35,230 nt of DNA from an uncultured Prevotellaceae bacterium (GCA_902762325.1 CACWNV010000027.1:1-35230), one strand, 5' to 3'. Positions 25,152 through 34,752 are shown, counted from the first letter of the stretch. Program-made: numbers and translations. The notes: generated by a model from the letters alone, not told the origin.

Positions 25152-27089
25152 TCAGAGAAGAATGTTACTGCCAAGTTGTTTTGCTATCGCATTGCGCAAC
25201 TGTGAAGCATCTTTATACTCAGCCATTAGCTTCATAGTGAGTTCCGCATTATTGGCAGAACTGGCAATCTGTGCCTGCAGCATCTTCAGCCGTTCGTCAA
25301 GATAATCCATACGGAAATCAAGAATCAGATGAAGCGTACGGTTACGGATAGATTCCTCATCTACACGCATCTGCTGACTTTCTGCAAGCTGGATAAGGTC
25401 TTCACTCATCATTGTCGCTATCTGGCTGATGTTAATGTCCTCATGATGGATGAAATAGTTTTCTGCCTTAAAGTCTGCATCAGTACAATGCTCCACCGCT
25501 TCTGACAAGATTCTGTTATACAACTCACTGCTGAACTGTAGTCCGTCGGTTGCCATATTATAGTGTATGAACTGTGCAACGGTCAGGTTATACACATTCC
25601 CTTCCTCATCTTCAATATTTCTGAACACCACCATTTCACCATAGCGGATAATCATTTGAATCAGCATTTTCTCTATGGTAGAAACTCCTCCTGAGCTGAC
25701 GGATGAGTTCTGAAGATTGATTTTGGGAGTACTGACTATTTCTTCCCTCCTGACTCCTGTGTCAGAACTTCTCCCTTCCTTCTTCTCACGGATATACCGG
25801 TTCATCTGATTAATGAGAGTACCCTCATTAATCCCTATCCGCTGGGCACAGTCATGCAGATAAGTGTCACGGAGTATCTGATTCTGTACTACAGCTATGC
25901 TCTGGACGATAGAGTTGATGGCTTCACTGCGTTTCAGGGGATCACGCTGATTCTTCAGCAGCAGATCTGTTTTAAACTGGATGAAATCTGTCTGATTCTC
26001 TTCAATATATTTTCTGAAGTCTATAGCCGTATGTTTACGGGCAAACGAGTCGGGGTCTTCTCCTTCCGGCAACAGCAATACCTTCAAGTTCATTCCTTCG
26101 GCGAGCAACATGTCGGTTCCTCTTAATGCAGCATGGATTCCGGCAGCATCACCATCATACAGCAGTGTGATGTTCGAGGTGAAACGATGCAGCGTATGAA
26201 TCTGATGAACACTCAAGGCAGTACCTGAGTTGGCAACAACATTCTCTATGCCACACTGGTGCATGGAGATGACGTCAGTGTAGCCTTCCACCATGTAAAC
26301 ACGGTCTTCCTTGGCAATAGTCTTCTTCGCCTGATAGATACCATATAGTTCATGATCCTTATGGTAGATGTCGCTGTCCGGTGAGTTGACATACTTCTGC
26401 TGCACACCCTTTGTTGCTGCATCCAACTTCCTACCGCCGAAGCCGACAACCTTTCCGCTGATACCTATCCACGGGAAGATCACACGACCGGCATAACGGT
26501 CAATCAGTTCACCTCGGTCATTCTGATAGCAGATGCCTGTTTTCAAGAGGTAGTCTGCCTTATAGCCTTTCTTAAGGGCAGTCTGGGCAAGGGCATGACG
26601 ATCGTTCAAGTCGAATCCCAGTTGGAATTTTCTGATGATGTCGTCCCGAAAGCCACGCGAACGGAAATACTGCATGCCTATACTGGCCATATCCCCGTCG
26701 CCATGCAGAATCTCCTCGAAGTACTTTGCTGCCCATTCGTTGACAATGAACATCGACTCCCGTTCGCTCTGCTCCCGCTTCTCATCATCTGAAAGTTCCC
26801 GTTCATGTATTTCAATATGGTATTTGTTTGCGAGCCATCGCAAAGCCTCTGGGTAAGTCATCTGCTCATGCTCCATGATAAAGCTGATGCTGTTCCCTCC
26901 TTTTCCACAACCGAAACAGTGACAGGTGCCGCGCGAAGGCGAGACGATGAACGACGGTGTCTTCTCATTGTGGAATGGGCACAAGCCTTTATAATTCGCT
27001 CCGGCCTTACGCAACGTAACGAACTCACCCACCACATCCACAATGTTAGCAGCGTCTTTAATCTTCTCTATGGTCAGTCTGTCAATCAT
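25152..27089 (-). CDS. dnaG: DNA primase DnaG
   Basis: DnaG makes RNA primers for replication. The protein is 645 residues, in the usual range. The N-terminal zinc finger is intact (Cys37, His40, Cys58, Cys61 in LCPFHNEKTPSF...CHCFGCGKGG). The core has GFGGRKLD, the TOPRIM residues in VEGYTDV (Glu268) and DGDAAG (Asp312, Asp314), and a helical C-terminal helicase-interaction region (about 450-645). Its start overlaps the end of the upstream secreted esterase gene by 8 nt, so the primase appears coupled to an unrelated gene. No promoter box was noticed at its start, but an internal promoter within the esterase gene is not excluded. Confidence 0.96.
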   Translation of the reverse strand: MIDRLTIEKIKDAANIVDVVGEFVTLRKAGANYKGLCPFHNEKTPSFIVSPSRGTCHCFGCGKGGNSISFIMEHEQMTYPEALRWLANKYHIEIHERELSDDEKREQSERESMFIVNEWAAKYFEEILHGDGDMASIGMQYFRSRGFRDDIIRKFQLGFDLNDRHALAQTALKKGYKADYLLKTGICYQNDRGELIDRYAGRVIFPWIGISGKVVGFGGRKLDAATKGVQQKYVNSPDSDIYHKDHELYGIYQAKKTIAKEDRVYMVEGYTDVISMHQCGIENVVANSGTALSVHQIHTLHRFTSNITLLYDGDAAGIHAALRGTDMLLAEGMNLKVLLLPEGEDPDSFARKHTAIDFRKYIEENQTDFIQFKTDLLLKNQRDPLKRSEAINSIVQSIAVVQNQILRDTYLHDCAQRIGINEGTLINQMNRYIREKKEGRSSDTGVRREEIVSTPKINLQNSSVSSGGVSTIEKMLIQMIIRYGEMVVFRNIEDEEGNVYNLTVAQFIHYNMATDGLQFSSELYNRILSEAVEHCTDADFKAENYFIHHEDINISQIATMMSEDLIQLAESQQMRVDEESIRNRTLHLILDFRMDYLDERLKMLQAQIASSANNAELTMKLMAEYKDASQLRNAIAKQLGSNILL

Positions 27090-28776
27090 TCTTCAAATAC
27101 TCAGCCAGTTTTGAGCCGTTCTGGCGCAAGCCACGGGCAACACTCTCCGCATTTAGCAAGGCTCCTGCCTTCGAGGCATGAGTATGGTCTTTCTTAAAGT
27201 ACACGCTGGCCTTGGCTTTTATCTTCTCTACTTTCGCCTTTGCCTTTTCCTTGTTCTTCGGGAGTTTCTTCACGGCGAACTTATTGTCGAGCACATCAGC
27301 GGAAAGGTTGTGCAGATCTAAGAACTCAACTTTTGTCTCTTCCACCACCTCACGGTACCATTTGCCATAGCTGTCGTTGCGTCGTTCTATTTTTCCCGTC
27401 GGCCACTCATTGCGGGGAGTGAGTGACACAAGAATAGGAGTGGCTCCCTTTTCACGGGTATCATCAATCATCTTTTTCAGATACCAGCCGAAGGAATAGA
27501 CAACTTCAAAACGGCCGTCCTTTTCCATCTTATACACATGACATGTGTCCTTTGTCCCGGGAATCACACCGCGTTCCTTGGAATCCGTAATCGAACAGAT
27601 ATCATTGTGACCAAATTCTATAAGAACAAAGTCGCCCGGCTGCAACTGATTGTAAACCTTCTCCCAGCGTCCCTCACGGAGATAGCTGCGAGTTGAACGG
27701 CCTGCCATAGCCACATTGGCAAGGGTAATCTTCGTCTCATCAAAGACCTCACCAGCCAAAGCACCCCATCCCCACATGCCGTCGTCGTCTTTATCAGAAT
27801 TCTTCACTGTTGAATCTCCAGTGATGAAGACGATGGGCTTACCTGTCTCGCGGCGGATGCCGTAGGTGGGAAGTTCCACGTTCAGCATCATCGCCTGCAA
27901 CGGGCGCAAAGCGGGATGCGTACATGCTGCTAACCCCTCTGCCGCACTGCGGGCATTCATCTCTGCTCCGTACGCACTGGTATGGATATGGTCACCGAAG
28001 AAATGATACTTCTCTTTCCAAGGGCTGTATGAGTCCAGCTTTGCACCGGACAACTCGTTCAAATCTACGTATGGCACATCGAGTTCCTTCGACACTTCTG
28101 CCAGCCAATCGGACTGTGGTTTGCGAATAATCTTACCCGTTTTCTCGTCAAAAGCATCGCGGGGAGTGAGTGACATCAGGACGGGATGCGCTCCCTTAGC
28201 GCGTATCTCACTGACATACTTACGCATATATCCTCCATACGTATAGACTGTCTCCTGAACGCCGGTTTCTTTAATCGTCACGTTGACAGAATCTTGTCCT
28301 GTCCCACTGAGCACTGCGCGTGCCCTACCTTCGTCAAGAGGACCACCGTCATTATGACCAATGGAAACGATAACCCAGTCGCCAGGCTGCAATGCCTCAC
28401 GCACAGCAGGCCATAACTTAGTGTAGAACGTACGGGTGGACATTCCTCCCAGTGCCTGATTCTCCACAGAGATCTTTCTGCCGTCGAAATACTTATTGGC
28501 AAAGAAGCCCCACCCCCACTGTCCGTTGCTGCCGTCACCACGTGTTCCGTTGCGCATGGTAGAGTTACCGATGAGGAACAAGACGGGATTACTTCCCACA
28601 CGGGTGGTTCCAGGAGCGGGTCGCGACATCAAAGCCTTTGCAATGGAGTCGGGAGTGTTATCCACCACTTTGTTTACATCCTCAATGGGTATTGGCAAAT
28701 CGTCAAACGTCTGAGCCATCATCATTGTGGCTGGGAGGAAGAAGATAGCAGCGACGAGATACTTTATTCTATTCAT
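27082..28776 (-). CDS. Secreted tandem SGNH-hydrolase (CE12-like, rhamnogalacturonan acetylesterase type)
   Basis: This 564-residue protein has a signal peptide (about 1-21, ending MMMAQ) and two SGNH domains in tandem. Domain 1 (about 64-285) has GNST (70-73), where the usual Asp before Ser is Asn, then ALGGMSTRTF, GHND (140-143) and DHIH (262-265). Domain 2 (about 314-555) has GDST (320-323), AMAGRSTRSY, GHND (389-392) and DHTH (530-533). Both catalytic Ser and Asp/His residues are therefore present. An odd Lys/Ala-rich segment (about 502-526, PKNKEKAKAKVEKIK) interrupts domain 2 before its last motif. It probably removes acetyl groups from pectin-type glycans outside the cytoplasm. No sorting domain is visible. 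Confidence 0.83.
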   Translation of the reverse strand: MNRIKYLVAAIFFLPATMMMAQTFDDLPIPIEDVNKVVDNTPDSIAKALMSRPAPGTTRVGSNPVLFLIGNSTMRNGTRGDGSNGQWGWGFFANKYFDGRKISVENQALGGMSTRTFYTKLWPAVREALQPGDWVIVSIGHNDGGPLDEGRARAVLSGTGQDSVNVTIKETGVQETVYTYGGYMRKYVSEIRAKGAHPVLMSLTPRDAFDEKTGKIIRKPQSDWLAEVSKELDVPYVDLNELSGAKLDSYSPWKEKYHFFGDHIHTSAYGAEMNARSAAEGLAACTHPALRPLQAMMLNVELPTYGIRRETGKPIVFITGDSTVKNSDKDDDGMWGWGALAGEVFDETKITLANVAMAGRSTRSYLREGRWEKVYNQLQPGDFVLIEFGHNDICSITDSKERGVIPGTKDTCHVYKMEKDGRFEVVYSFGWYLKKMIDDTREKGATPILVSLTPRNEWPTGKIERRNDSYGKWYREVVEETKVEFLDLHNLSADVLDNKFAVKKLPKNKEKAKAKVEKIKAKASVYFKKDHTHASKAGALLNAESVARGLRQNGSKLAEYLKND

Positions 28777-28813
28777 ATAGTAGTCATATAAGAGTTAGTT
28801 TTGGAATTCTATG

Positions 28814-28821
28814 CAAAGATA
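28814..28821 (-). promoter_or_regulatory. -7 box (TATCTTTG) for the tandem esterase-dnaG transcript
   Basis: A TAnnTTTG match lies 37 nt before the ATG at 28776, in the 109-nt gap after the GH43/GH128-like gene. No clear -33 element was seen. Confidence 0.5.
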
Positions 28822-28885
28822 ACGATTTTTTCAGAAACAGTCTCGTTCTCCCGTTCCTTTTTTGTTATCTGTCTTTACATCGTCA

Positions 28886-31800
28886 TCATTCGCTCTTCCC
28901 AAGAATAATGTTTGTTAGTGTTACCACATCAGAGATATCAACCGATTCATCCCAATTAACATCTGCTTCCTCCATATTGGATATCAGCTGTTTACCAAGT
29001 ATATGGTTTACAAGAATCACGACATCACTGATGTCCACTACTCCATCATGGTTCAGATCACCACGCAATGCTATGTGATACAACTTGAAATCGGTTGCGC
29101 ACCACCATCCTTCCCGATTATCTGAATAGACGGGGTTAGAAGTCTGTTTATTAGCTTTCGAGCCTACAAATCCTATTGTGAGTTGGCCACCTGTATTCAA
29201 ATGTACAGGTTGGGTGGTCAGTTGCTCCCATACATAATCATCTGTGATGCCTGGTGCATCAAATCGCTCAAAGGTCAAAACTGGTGTTGTCTCCGTAATC
29301 GTCCCTGTAGAGATATAGCCATGCTGATCGGTGATACAGAAAGGCTGGGTTGTAGCAACACACGACATGACATAACAGCCGGCAGGCAATTCGCTGATGC
29401 TTTGTTTCACTTCCATGGTTCCTTCACTGGCTGTACTCCACCAGGCATTCCAGCAAGTCTTACCCCATACGTTATTGGTGCGTTGATCGCCACCGGTATA
29501 GGAGCCTGCTTTCGTGATCCATCCTGATGCGGAAGCAAATGTGGGATTCTGTATCATGGCTGTCTTATCCGTCCACACATAGGATTTTCTCAACATTTCT
29601 TCAAGCGTAGAGAGTGCCGAACTATAACTCTCAACTGTGCTTGCAGACTTGGCGGCAGAAATTGCACTTAACAGTTTCGGGCTATTGGATGTCAGAATAC
29701 CTGTCAGCTTTTCGGCAAAGACAACGAGTGAGTCGAGCGACTTTTTGGTTTTTATTCCCTGGTAGGCATCACGCAGGGCATTGGCAGCTTCCTCATAGCG
29801 TGCCTTTGCTGTAGCAGCATTGGTATGAGACATACTGGAAGCGGCGGCAATACGCGATGCCAGTTCAGTGTTGATGTCTGCATATCCATAATTGACCCTG
29901 TTCCATTCTTTAAAAGCTTCAACTTCTGACTGCAACTGAACAAAGCCATCTTCGTAAGCAGATCTTTCAGTAGTGAAGAGCCGGCAAAGCGAGAACTTAT
30001 CAAACTTACCTGTACTATTGAGCCAACGGTATTTAATAACAAACTTCGAATAGCTGCTACTGTTGAATGTGGCATCTTGTTTCTCCCAGTCTGATGCTGA
30101 CTTCAGATTGATGACTTCAACAGTCTCATCATCTCCATTTGAAGAAAGACTTGCCTTCTGCCATCCTCCTTCATGATCTTTGTGCCACACAGAGAACAGA
30201 TAAGGCTGATTGGTCACGAGAGAATGTGCCGTCTTGAACGATGAATTACCGCTAACTCCCGTATGACCGTATGCACGGAGGTAAGTACCGTTGTCTGCTC
30301 CTGCCACAGGTAATATTTCAAGCTTTGACTTTTCAGGAGAACCGTTTCCTGCTCCGTCTGTCCATCCTTGCCATCCATAGTTGAAGTCACCGTTAGAAAT
30401 CACATTGCCACCGACATAATAGGTTTTCCCATCATAAATCACTTCATTTCCCACCTCATTAATCAACGGCATGGAACCCTGCTCCGAAGAATAACGGTCG
30501 ATGCCGCAATGGTCGATGGTATGAATACGGTATATTGCTGCTGACGTGGTAGGCAGACTGACAGTATAGCTTCCTCCTTCAGGAAGAATGTTCTCTTCTG
30601 TATATACCGCATTCCAGGTGCTACCGTTCTTCACTTCGATCTTCATCGTCTTTATGTATTCACCATTCTCATCACTCCAGATGACACGAGTAACATTTGC
30701 ATCATTATCGACGATAACAGAACTCATCAGAGGATTCTTCATCCACTTTGAAGTGTTGGGGACGTAGCTGTTGAGGTCGGCCTTGTAACCTATCCCCGAA
30801 GCTTTATTCGCATAGTATTCTCCCATCGGTGTAAGCGTGTTGTCGTATTCGTTACCGTCAGGCGACTTGAACATATATCTGCACTCCTGTACATTATTAT
30901 AGACTGCATAGCGCTCAATGAAATCGGTGCTCTCCAATCCGTCGATGATGGGGGCGAAGTGCTGCTTCTCTAATGAATAGTTTGCCGATGTGCCCGATGT
31001 CCCTGATCCAGGCCAGCCTGTCCAGTTGGCACCATAATTCATTTCCGTTATCCATATCTGCCTGCCAGGATAGTCATTATGAATGCCTGAGAGTTGAGAT
31101 TTCCATGAACTCCAGTCACTGTACCAATAGCAATGTGTGACAATATAGTCGCAGCGATAGCCTTTTTCCTCCAGCTTATTGATGAACTTACCAAGCATTC
31201 CACTTGTGAAATTGTTCGAATAGTTGGAGACGCAAGGGGAACCGAGGCGTTTTCCTGTTACCAGCAAGTCTGTCCACCGATTGACGGCAGCATCGATGAT
31301 GGCATCTTCATTACTGCTCCCTGCTATTTCCACGAGCTTTTTATAAGAGTCCTCTACTGTATTGTCAAACTCATTATATCCCAGCACATTAGAACCGCCC
31401 CCGACTTCCACACTGGGCCACCACGGCTGTTGACGGATGGCGACATACTCACGGTCGGGTGAGTTCAGTTCACCATTATCATTCCAGTTGTAATACCACG
31501 TTGTATTGAGCAGACGGTTTCGTTCACTGCTTGCCCCGGCATAGCCCTTTTTGGAAACATCGTTCCATTGATTGATCCGGATGAAAGAAGCTGTACCATC
31601 CAGCGGTGTTCCTGCCAAGTCCACTTTGATATTCTTTGTATCAGCAACCCAAACGCGACTATATCCCAGTCCATTGCTCTTTGCCGACAGACAGACACTA
31701 TAACCACGCTTCAGCGTAAACGAGCGGATAGAATTATCAAACGAAGAACCACTAAGGTTGTATTTCTGTTTCGATGTATATTTATTATAGGATGCTCCTT

Positions 31801-33814
31801 TCCATTCATTGCCTTTGTAAACTGTCAGAGGATTGAAGTTGTTACCGTAAGGAAGGATAATAGTACCATCGCCATAAATCTTCACCTGACAATTGGTTCC
31901 GTTTACCGCAGCTGTTCCATTGATCTTCACAAAGGTAAGCCACGAACTGATGACAGCACTGGGGCGTAATCCCGTGAGGATAACGACTGCATCATCGTTC
32001 ATGATGTTTACACTTCCTGTAGTAGTAAAAGGTGTGGAACTGGTAATCTTATAGTCCACTGCATTCGTGATATTGACGGTCTGCCTGACCTGACTGACAG
32101 TAGTGGTCTGGTTTTGTTCATCGGAAAGGATATCCTCGGCTATCGCATTCTTCGACAGAAGACTAATATCAGTCACGCTGAACCATTGATATTTGCTATT
32201 TGTAGTAGCAGCCAGGGTAAATTTGACCGTCTTTGTTGCACCGAAAACGGTCACAGGAATGTACCGCCATTCCCATCCCCGTCCTGAATCGTTGTTTGCA
32301 AAGACATCCTTACTGTCAAAACTGGTGATTCCCGCTGTGGTAATGCCAAATCCAATATCCCCGTTGGTAGGAATTGTCTGAGTCATGCCATTACCTGAGA
32401 TGGTTCCCACGACATCGGAAGAAGCACGACATGCCACTCTTAATACATACTCTCCAACAGGCAGACTGGCTGTATAGGTGATTGACGATGACCAAGAGGA
32501 AGCACTCCACGACGAACTTGGCTGCTCGTAATAGATGGATGTTGAGGAGCCGTCCCAGTGCTGTCCGCTATTAGAAGCGATATTACTATTTGTCGGACTA
32601 CCGAGCAAAGAAGTGACATCGTAGGTGTAATTATCTTTGATGGCACTGCACTCCTTCACCTGCAACGACTTTACAGCTTTCTCCAGCTCTGCACGACTGA
32701 TGTTTTCCGTGTTGCTGATAACCTGCTCTTCTGAAACGTCACAGCCTAAAGTCTCTGCAAGTGTTATCTCATCTTTGAGCTTCTGCCTCTGGGCAGCAAT
32801 GGCAGAAGCACCTCCAAGAGCCATGTCCAGTTGATACAATTCCTCATCAGTGACAGGAATGATGGAACCATGCCGGGGTGTGAAGGCACCGTTATTGGCA
32901 CAATTGCCCCAAAGGGTATGAGTAGAAAAATCGTCGCTGACCTCACAAAGCTGGAAGACAGCAGGATTGGCAGTATAGCAGTCATAGCCAAGAATCCATT
33001 TACCATCACTGATACGCTTAAAGAGTGCAGGACCCTCGACCGCCCTTGTCGTCTGCTGAACCGTCCCGCTGGGCGTACTCCATTGACTGCCTGTAGGTTC
33101 ACCTTCGGCAGCGGTAAGCGTTGAGGCTGAAATATGGCAGATGCCCCCGGCTCCTTCATTCTTATAATACGCATGGTATCTGTTATCGGCGTCATTGTAC
33201 ACAATGGTCAAATCTATGGTTGCCGAACCACGGTCGTACAGATGAACGGGCTCTCCCACAAGATCGGTGAAATCTTCATTGGCATAATTGTAGAACACCT
33301 TATCATATTCTACGGTTCCGTCATCGGTGAGTATAGAATAATAAATAAGATATTTGCCCGCCTGTCTGTCGTAGATCACTTCTGGTGCCCATACGCGGGT
33401 CACATTGGCGAACGGCGTTTCTGCATATCGGTCGGGGAAATGGACGGTGGAATGAGTCCAGTGAATCAAATCTACCGACTTCGACATGACAATGCCCCGA
33501 TTGCTTGCCCAACCATTTGAACTCCGCATATCGGTGCATACCATGAGGAAAGTACCGTCTTCTGTTCGTAGGATAAAGGGATCTCTGATGTTCCCGCTCC
33601 TTGCAATAGTGCTGAAGTCGACGACGGGTGCACCTGCGTTCAGAGGAGTATATGCCAGTGCGTCATTAGAATAGGCATAGAACAAGTGTTCCTGTGAAGG
33701 ATTATTGCCCTGGAAGTAGGCAAAGAGATACTTTGAGGGATGCTGGCCTCGCATGACGGTGGTAACAAGACTCAAGGTCACGACCGTCAGCATTATTCGT
33801 AGTCTGATATTCAT
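28886..33814 (-). CDS. Secreted multidomain GH43 + GH128-like + dockerin protein
   Basis: This 1642-residue protein has a signal peptide (about 1-23). Domain 1 (27-330) is a GH43-like five-bladed propeller with IRDPF (Asp78), TIDLT (Asp201) and VEGPAL (Glu260), which fit the catalytic triad. A helical linker (about 335-390) precedes a carbohydrate-binding-like beta module (about 395-555). Residues 570-765 match the N-terminal module of the GH128-like protein at 15057, and a GH128-like core follows (about 770-1020). In the core, the motif reads GYNEFDN (Glu815) instead of the usual N-E-P, with WITEMNYG (Glu924). Further binding-type and helical regions lead to a C-terminal dockerin-like pair (1585-1642: DLNHDGVVDISD and DVNWDESVDISD). 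It probably cuts an arabinose/xylose-decorated or beta-glucan polymer; the substrate is inference. Confidence 0.8.
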   Translation of the reverse strand: MNIRLRIMLTVVTLSLVTTVMRGQHPSKYLFAYFQGNNPSQEHLFYAYSNDALAYTPLNAGAPVVDFSTIARSGNIRDPFILRTEDGTFLMVCTDMRSSNGWASNRGIVMSKSVDLIHWTHSTVHFPDRYAETPFANVTRVWAPEVIYDRQAGKYLIYYSILTDDGTVEYDKVFYNYANEDFTDLVGEPVHLYDRGSATIDLTIVYNDADNRYHAYYKNEGAGGICHISASTLTAAEGEPTGSQWSTPSGTVQQTTRAVEGPALFKRISDGKWILGYDCYTANPAVFQLCEVSDDFSTHTLWGNCANNGAFTPRHGSIIPVTDEELYQLDMALGGASAIAAQRQKLKDEITLAETLGCDVSEEQVISNTENISRAELEKAVKSLQVKECSAIKDNYTYDVTSLLGSPTNSNIASNSGQHWDGSSTSIYYEQPSSSWSASSWSSSITYTASLPVGEYVLRVACRASSDVVGTISGNGMTQTIPTNGDIGFGITTAGITSFDSKDVFANNDSGRGWEWRYIPVTVFGATKTVKFTLAATTNSKYQWFSVTDISLLSKNAIAEDILSDEQNQTTTVSQVRQTVNITNAVDYKITSSTPFTTTGSVNIMNDDAVVILTGLRPSAVISSWLTFVKINGTAAVNGTNCQVKIYGDGTIILPYGNNFNPLTVYKGNEWKGASYNKYTSKQKYNLSGSSFDNSIRSFTLKRGYSVCLSAKSNGLGYSRVWVADTKNIKVDLAGTPLDGTASFIRINQWNDVSKKGYAGASSERNRLLNTTWYYNWNDNGELNSPDREYVAIRQQPWWPSVEVGGGSNVLGYNEFDNTVEDSYKKLVEIAGSSNEDAIIDAAVNRWTDLLVTGKRLGSPCVSNYSNNFTSGMLGKFINKLEEKGYRCDYIVTHCYWYSDWSSWKSQLSGIHNDYPGRQIWITEMNYGANWTGWPGSGTSGTSANYSLEKQHFAPIIDGLESTDFIERYAVYNNVQECRYMFKSPDGNEYDNTLTPMGEYYANKASGIGYKADLNSYVPNTSKWMKNPLMSSVIVDNDANVTRVIWSDENGEYIKTMKIEVKNGSTWNAVYTEENILPEGGSYTVSLPTTSAAIYRIHTIDHCGIDRYSSEQGSMPLINEVGNEVIYDGKTYYVGGNVISNGDFNYGWQGWTDGAGNGSPEKSKLEILPVAGADNGTYLRAYGHTGVSGNSSFKTAHSLVTNQPYLFSVWHKDHEGGWQKASLSSNGDDETVEVINLKSASDWEKQDATFNSSSYSKFVIKYRWLNSTGKFDKFSLCRLFTTERSAYEDGFVQLQSEVEAFKEWNRVNYGYADINTELASRIAAASSMSHTNAATAKARYEEAANALRDAYQGIKTKKSLDSLVVFAEKLTGILTSNSPKLLSAISAAKSASTVESYSSALSTLEEMLRKSYVWTDKTAMIQNPTFASASGWITKAGSYTGGDQRTNNVWGKTCWNAWWSTASEGTMEVKQSISELPAGCYVMSCVATTQPFCITDQHGYISTGTITETTPVLTFERFDAPGITDDYVWEQLTTQPVHLNTGGQLTIGFVGSKANKQTSNPVYSDNREGWWCATDFKLYHIALRGDLNHDGVVDISDVVILVNHILGKQLISNMEEADVNWDESVDISDVVTLTNIILGKSE

Positions 33815-33829
33815 GTGATACTGATATTA

Positions 33830-34597
33830 TTATAGATTACTTTTCTTCACCAATCCCTTTCGGTTCAGGCGGCGAAACTCTTTCTTAGCCCTTTTCAGTT
33901 GCTTGGCAAACTGTTTGTCAGCATGGAGACGAGCCACGACAGCGCTTGCCACGATACGAGCAGCATCAACGTCGCTCTGCCAGTGATACCCGCAAATGAC
34001 ACGGCTCTGTCCTATCTCGAAGCCACGAATGAGTATTTCGTTCTGACGTTCCGTGTTAATTTCAGACAACACCAGAGCTGTTGCCCATCCAATGGCAGTA
34101 TGTCCTGATGGATAGGAACCGTTGGTGGATAGTTTCTCCTGGTCTTTGGGATTACAGGTCATTTCCTTATAATAAGCATAAGGACGTGTACGCATGTAGT
34201 AGTTCTTTGCAGCACGAGTAGAGAGGTCGCCTGCATCTTCACGCATACGAAGAACCAATTTGTAAATCTGTGGGGTGGTCTTTTGAGAAATCCTGATACC
34301 GAAAGCCTCTGACATTGCATCAGGAACCCCATCCCCCGAAAGGTGAGCATCAGCAGAAGCCTGATCGCCACGAGGGGTGTCACGCTGCATCTTCCCCCAC
34401 AGATAACGAGCCTCATCATTACTGAAACCCGTAGAACCTGGCTGTGGCGGAGGAGGCAGCAGCTTGAAACTGTTTGCCACATCGTCAATCTTTAGAAAGT
34501 ATTTCTCAGGATTGGTTCTGACATCCTTGATTCTCTCCTGTGAATAGACATTTGCCGACACTAACATCAGCAATAATAATATAACTGATTTTCTCAT
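33830..34597 (-). CDS. Class A non-specific acid phosphatase (PAP2 family)
   Basis: This 255-residue protein has a signal peptide (1-19, ending NVYSQ), so it acts in the periplasm or outside. All three parts of the phosphatase signature are present: K131-x6-R138-P139, GSYPSGHT (159-167 region, His166), and S198-R199-x5-H205-x3-D209. It would remove phosphate from organic monophosphates. The C-terminus is rich in Lys/Arg ([17 protein letters not shown]), unusual for the family and possibly disordered. It lies 15 nt before the large glycosidase, so the two may be co-transcribed from the promoter at 34653-34684. Confidence 0.92.
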   Translation of the reverse strand: MRKSVILLLLMLVSANVYSQERIKDVRTNPEKYFLKIDDVANSFKLLPPPPQPGSTGFSNDEARYLWGKMQRDTPRGDQASADAHLSGDGVPDAMSEAFGIRISQKTTPQIYKLVLRMREDAGDLSTRAAKNYYMRTRPYAYYKEMTCNPKDQEKLSTNGSYPSGHTAIGWATALVLSEINTERQNEILIRGFEIGQSRVICGYHWQSDVDAARIVASAVVARLHADKQFAKQLKRAKKEFRRLNRKGLVKKSNL

Positions 34598-34652
34598 GAT
34601 GATGAATGGATAAAATGTAATGGTCTATCAGATGGTTATATGAAAGATTCTA

Positions 34653-34684
34653 CAAAAATAGGTATTTTTCACCAAAGGTACAAA
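34653..34684 (-). promoter_or_regulatory. Promoter of the acid phosphatase-glycosidase transcript (TTTG-N20-TATTTTTG)
   Basis: The -7 TATTTTTG (34660 to 34653) and the -33 TTTG (34684 to 34681) are 20 nt apart, about 55 nt before the ATG. A second -7-like box, TACCTTTG (34680 to 34673), overlaps the spacer and is an alternative. Confidence 0.5.
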
Positions 34685-34752
34685 TCATACCCTAATTATT
34701 TTACCTTTACGAAAAATAAATACAAGATTTTCCTTTTATCGATTATTTTCTT

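Noticed and set aside
33134-33520. 128-codon + strand frame opposite the large glycosidase
   Set aside because: It is a shadow of the GH43 coding region with no recognisable domain or promoter.
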